A DNA stretch of 5,317 bases, taken from assembly GCA_021787255.1 (NCBI GenBank), contig JAJYMD010000233.1:1-5317 (forward strand). Reading direction: 5' to 3'. Source of the stretch: Actinomycetes bacterium (GTDB lineage Bacteria > Actinomycetota > Acidimicrobiia > Acidimicrobiales > RAAP-2). The translations under genes and the position numbers were made by a program. The notes beneath the pieces are model-generated. The model did not search any database. It was not told where the DNA came from and saw only the letters and a list, made by a program, of their open reading frames with translations. Of this stretch, positions 4,340 through 5,317 are shown in pieces (position 1 is the first letter of the stretch; each line of letters opens with the position of its first letter).

Positions 4340-5317
4340 ATGGCCGTCGACCTGCAGGACCGCAAGAGCATCGCCCCTTCCGACCAGCTGTCCGCGGCGG
4401 TGCGCCTGCGGGCGCCGAAGCGCGAGGGGCTCGAAGAGCGGTTCGCCGCCACCGACCCCGCGCCAGGCCTCGAGCTGACGGCGAACCCCCGCTTCGCCCG
4501 CCTCGTGCGCAACCGCAAGTTCCAGTTCCTCCTCATCTTGCCGAACCAGATCGTCTTTTGGACCGTGATCTTCGTGGGGATCCTCGGCACGGCGATCCCG
4601 GGGTTGAACTTCGGCGCCGCGATCACCTGGTACGTGTGGTTCTGCCTGGTCTTCGTGATGATGGTGGTGGTGGGTCGGGCCTGGTGCGCGATGTGCCCGT
4701 TCGGGGGTTTCGCCGAGTGGGTCCAGCGGCGCACCTTCTGGCGCCGCACCCAGAAGGCCCTCGGCCTCGGCCGCAAGTTCCCCGAGCCTCTCGCCCGTCT
4801 CGGCTTCCTGATCCCGGTCGTGAGCTTCGTCGTGCTCACCTGGATCGAGGAGTTCTTCAACATCGCCGGACCGGGTAACCCTGCGGACACCTCCTGGATG
4901 GTCGTCGGGATCGTCTCGTCGGCGCTGATCTTCTTCTTGGTCTTCGAGCGGCGCACCTTCTGCCGCTACGTCTGCCCCCTGTCGACCTTGATCGGCACCG
5001 TCGGGTCGATGGGCTCGGTGGCGGGGTTCCGGACCAAGGACCACGAGGTCTGCCTGTCCTGCCGGACGAAGGACTGCATGCGCGGCGGCGAGCAGGGCTT
5101 CGGCTGCCCGTGGTACACGTGGCCGGGCAGCGCGGACTCGAACTTGTCGTGCGGATTGTGCTCGGAGTGCTACAAGTCCTGCCCCGAGGGCAACGTCGGG
5201 CTGTTCCTCCAGCGCCCCTTGACCTCGGTGGTCGCTCCGCGCCGGCGCCGGGCCGACGTCGCGTGGGGCATCGCCATCCTGTGGGGCCTGGTCGTCTTCC
5301 AGCAGTTCAACGCCACC
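4340..5317 (+). CDS. NapH/NosR/CcoG-type membrane 4Fe-4S polyferredoxin, C-terminus cut by window edge
   Basis: The frame is open from the ATG to the window end (326 codons, no stop). After a soluble N-terminus (about 1-60) come hydrophobic segments at about 63-88, 92-112, 153-170, 187-203 and 307 onward. Cysteine motifs in order are WCAMCP (C116, C119), FCRYVCP (C208, C212), a first cluster site C238-x2-C241-x4-C246-x9-C256-P, and a classical ferredoxin site C271-x2-C274-x2-C277-x3-C281-P. This pattern of CxxxCP motifs beside membrane helices plus ferredoxin clusters is that of NapH, NosR C-terminal and CcoG/RdxA proteins, which move electrons at the cytoplasmic membrane, often from quinol to a periplasmic reductase or maturation system. 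The first motif is one residue shorter than the usual CxxxCP. No FMN-binding domain precedes the helices, so it is not a full NosR. It is transcribed divergently from the rrf2/two-component operon, implying redox-linked control. The electron partner is not visible here. Confidence 0.88.
   Translation, partial: MAVDLQDRKSIAPSDQLSAAVRLRAPKREGLEERFAATDPAPGLELTANPRFARLVRNRKFQFLLILPNQIVFWTVIFVGILGTAIPGLNFGAAITWYVWFCLVFVMMVVVGRAWCAMCPFGGFAEWVQRRTFWRRTQKALGLGRKFPEPLARLGFLIPVVSFVVLTWIEEFFNIAGPGNPADTSWMVVGIVSSALIFFLVFERRTFCRYVCPLSTLIGTVGSMGSVAGFRTKDHEVCLSCRTKDCMRGGEQGFGCPWYTWPGSADSNLSCGLCSECYKSCPEGNVGLFLQRPLTSVVAPRRRRADVAWGIAILWGLVVFQQFNAT

Noticed and set aside
4259..5044. Minus-strand 261-codon frame with a histidine run opposite the polyferredoxin
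   Set aside because: The His run is the reverse complement of ATG and GTG codons in a membrane helix, and the plus strand carries ordered Cys motifs and a strong ribosome site.

Overview
The window is GC-rich DNA with GC-dominated third codon positions. It has tightly packed genes, GTG starts, and one start that looks leaderless. This suggests a high-GC Gram-positive bacterium (probably Actinomycetota), but no rRNA or other marker gene is present to prove it.

Layout. Positions 1-956 (minus) hold the N-terminal 318 codons of a PLP-dependent aminotransferase closely resembling AlaC; its C-terminus lies outside the window. A 133-bp gap (957-1089) holds only weak inverted repeats. Then, all on the minus strand and overlapping, comes a three-gene regulatory operon read from right to left. 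It consists of an Rrf2-family transcription factor (4191-3562), a NarL/FixJ-type response regulator (3565-2588, GTGA overlap with rrf2) and a four-helix membrane/PAS/HisKA_3 sensor histidine kinase (2610-1090, 23-nt overlap with the regulator). An AT-rich 148-bp divergent promoter region (4192-4339) separates this operon from a plus-strand membrane polyferredoxin of the NapH/NosR/CcoG type (4340 to beyond the window end).

How they fit. The Rrf2 gene, a two-component pair and a membrane iron-sulfur electron-transfer protein share one control region. There an 8-bp inverted repeat puts one arm over the -10 box of each divergent promoter. The simplest reading is an autoregulated redox or respiratory switch: the Rrf2 protein represses or tunes both promoters, and the kinase/regulator pair adds a second signal. 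The actual signal and the downstream electron acceptor cannot be read from this window. The aminotransferase is probably a neighbour rather than part of the switch.

Oddities. The response regulator carries a roughly 105-residue N-terminal extension that contains seven near-identical 18-nt (six-residue) tandem repeats. The Rrf2 protein keeps only one cysteine where cluster-binding relatives have three. The first cysteine motif of the polyferredoxin is CxxCP rather than CxxxCP. A possible small membrane protein is encoded antisense to the rrf2/regulator junction.
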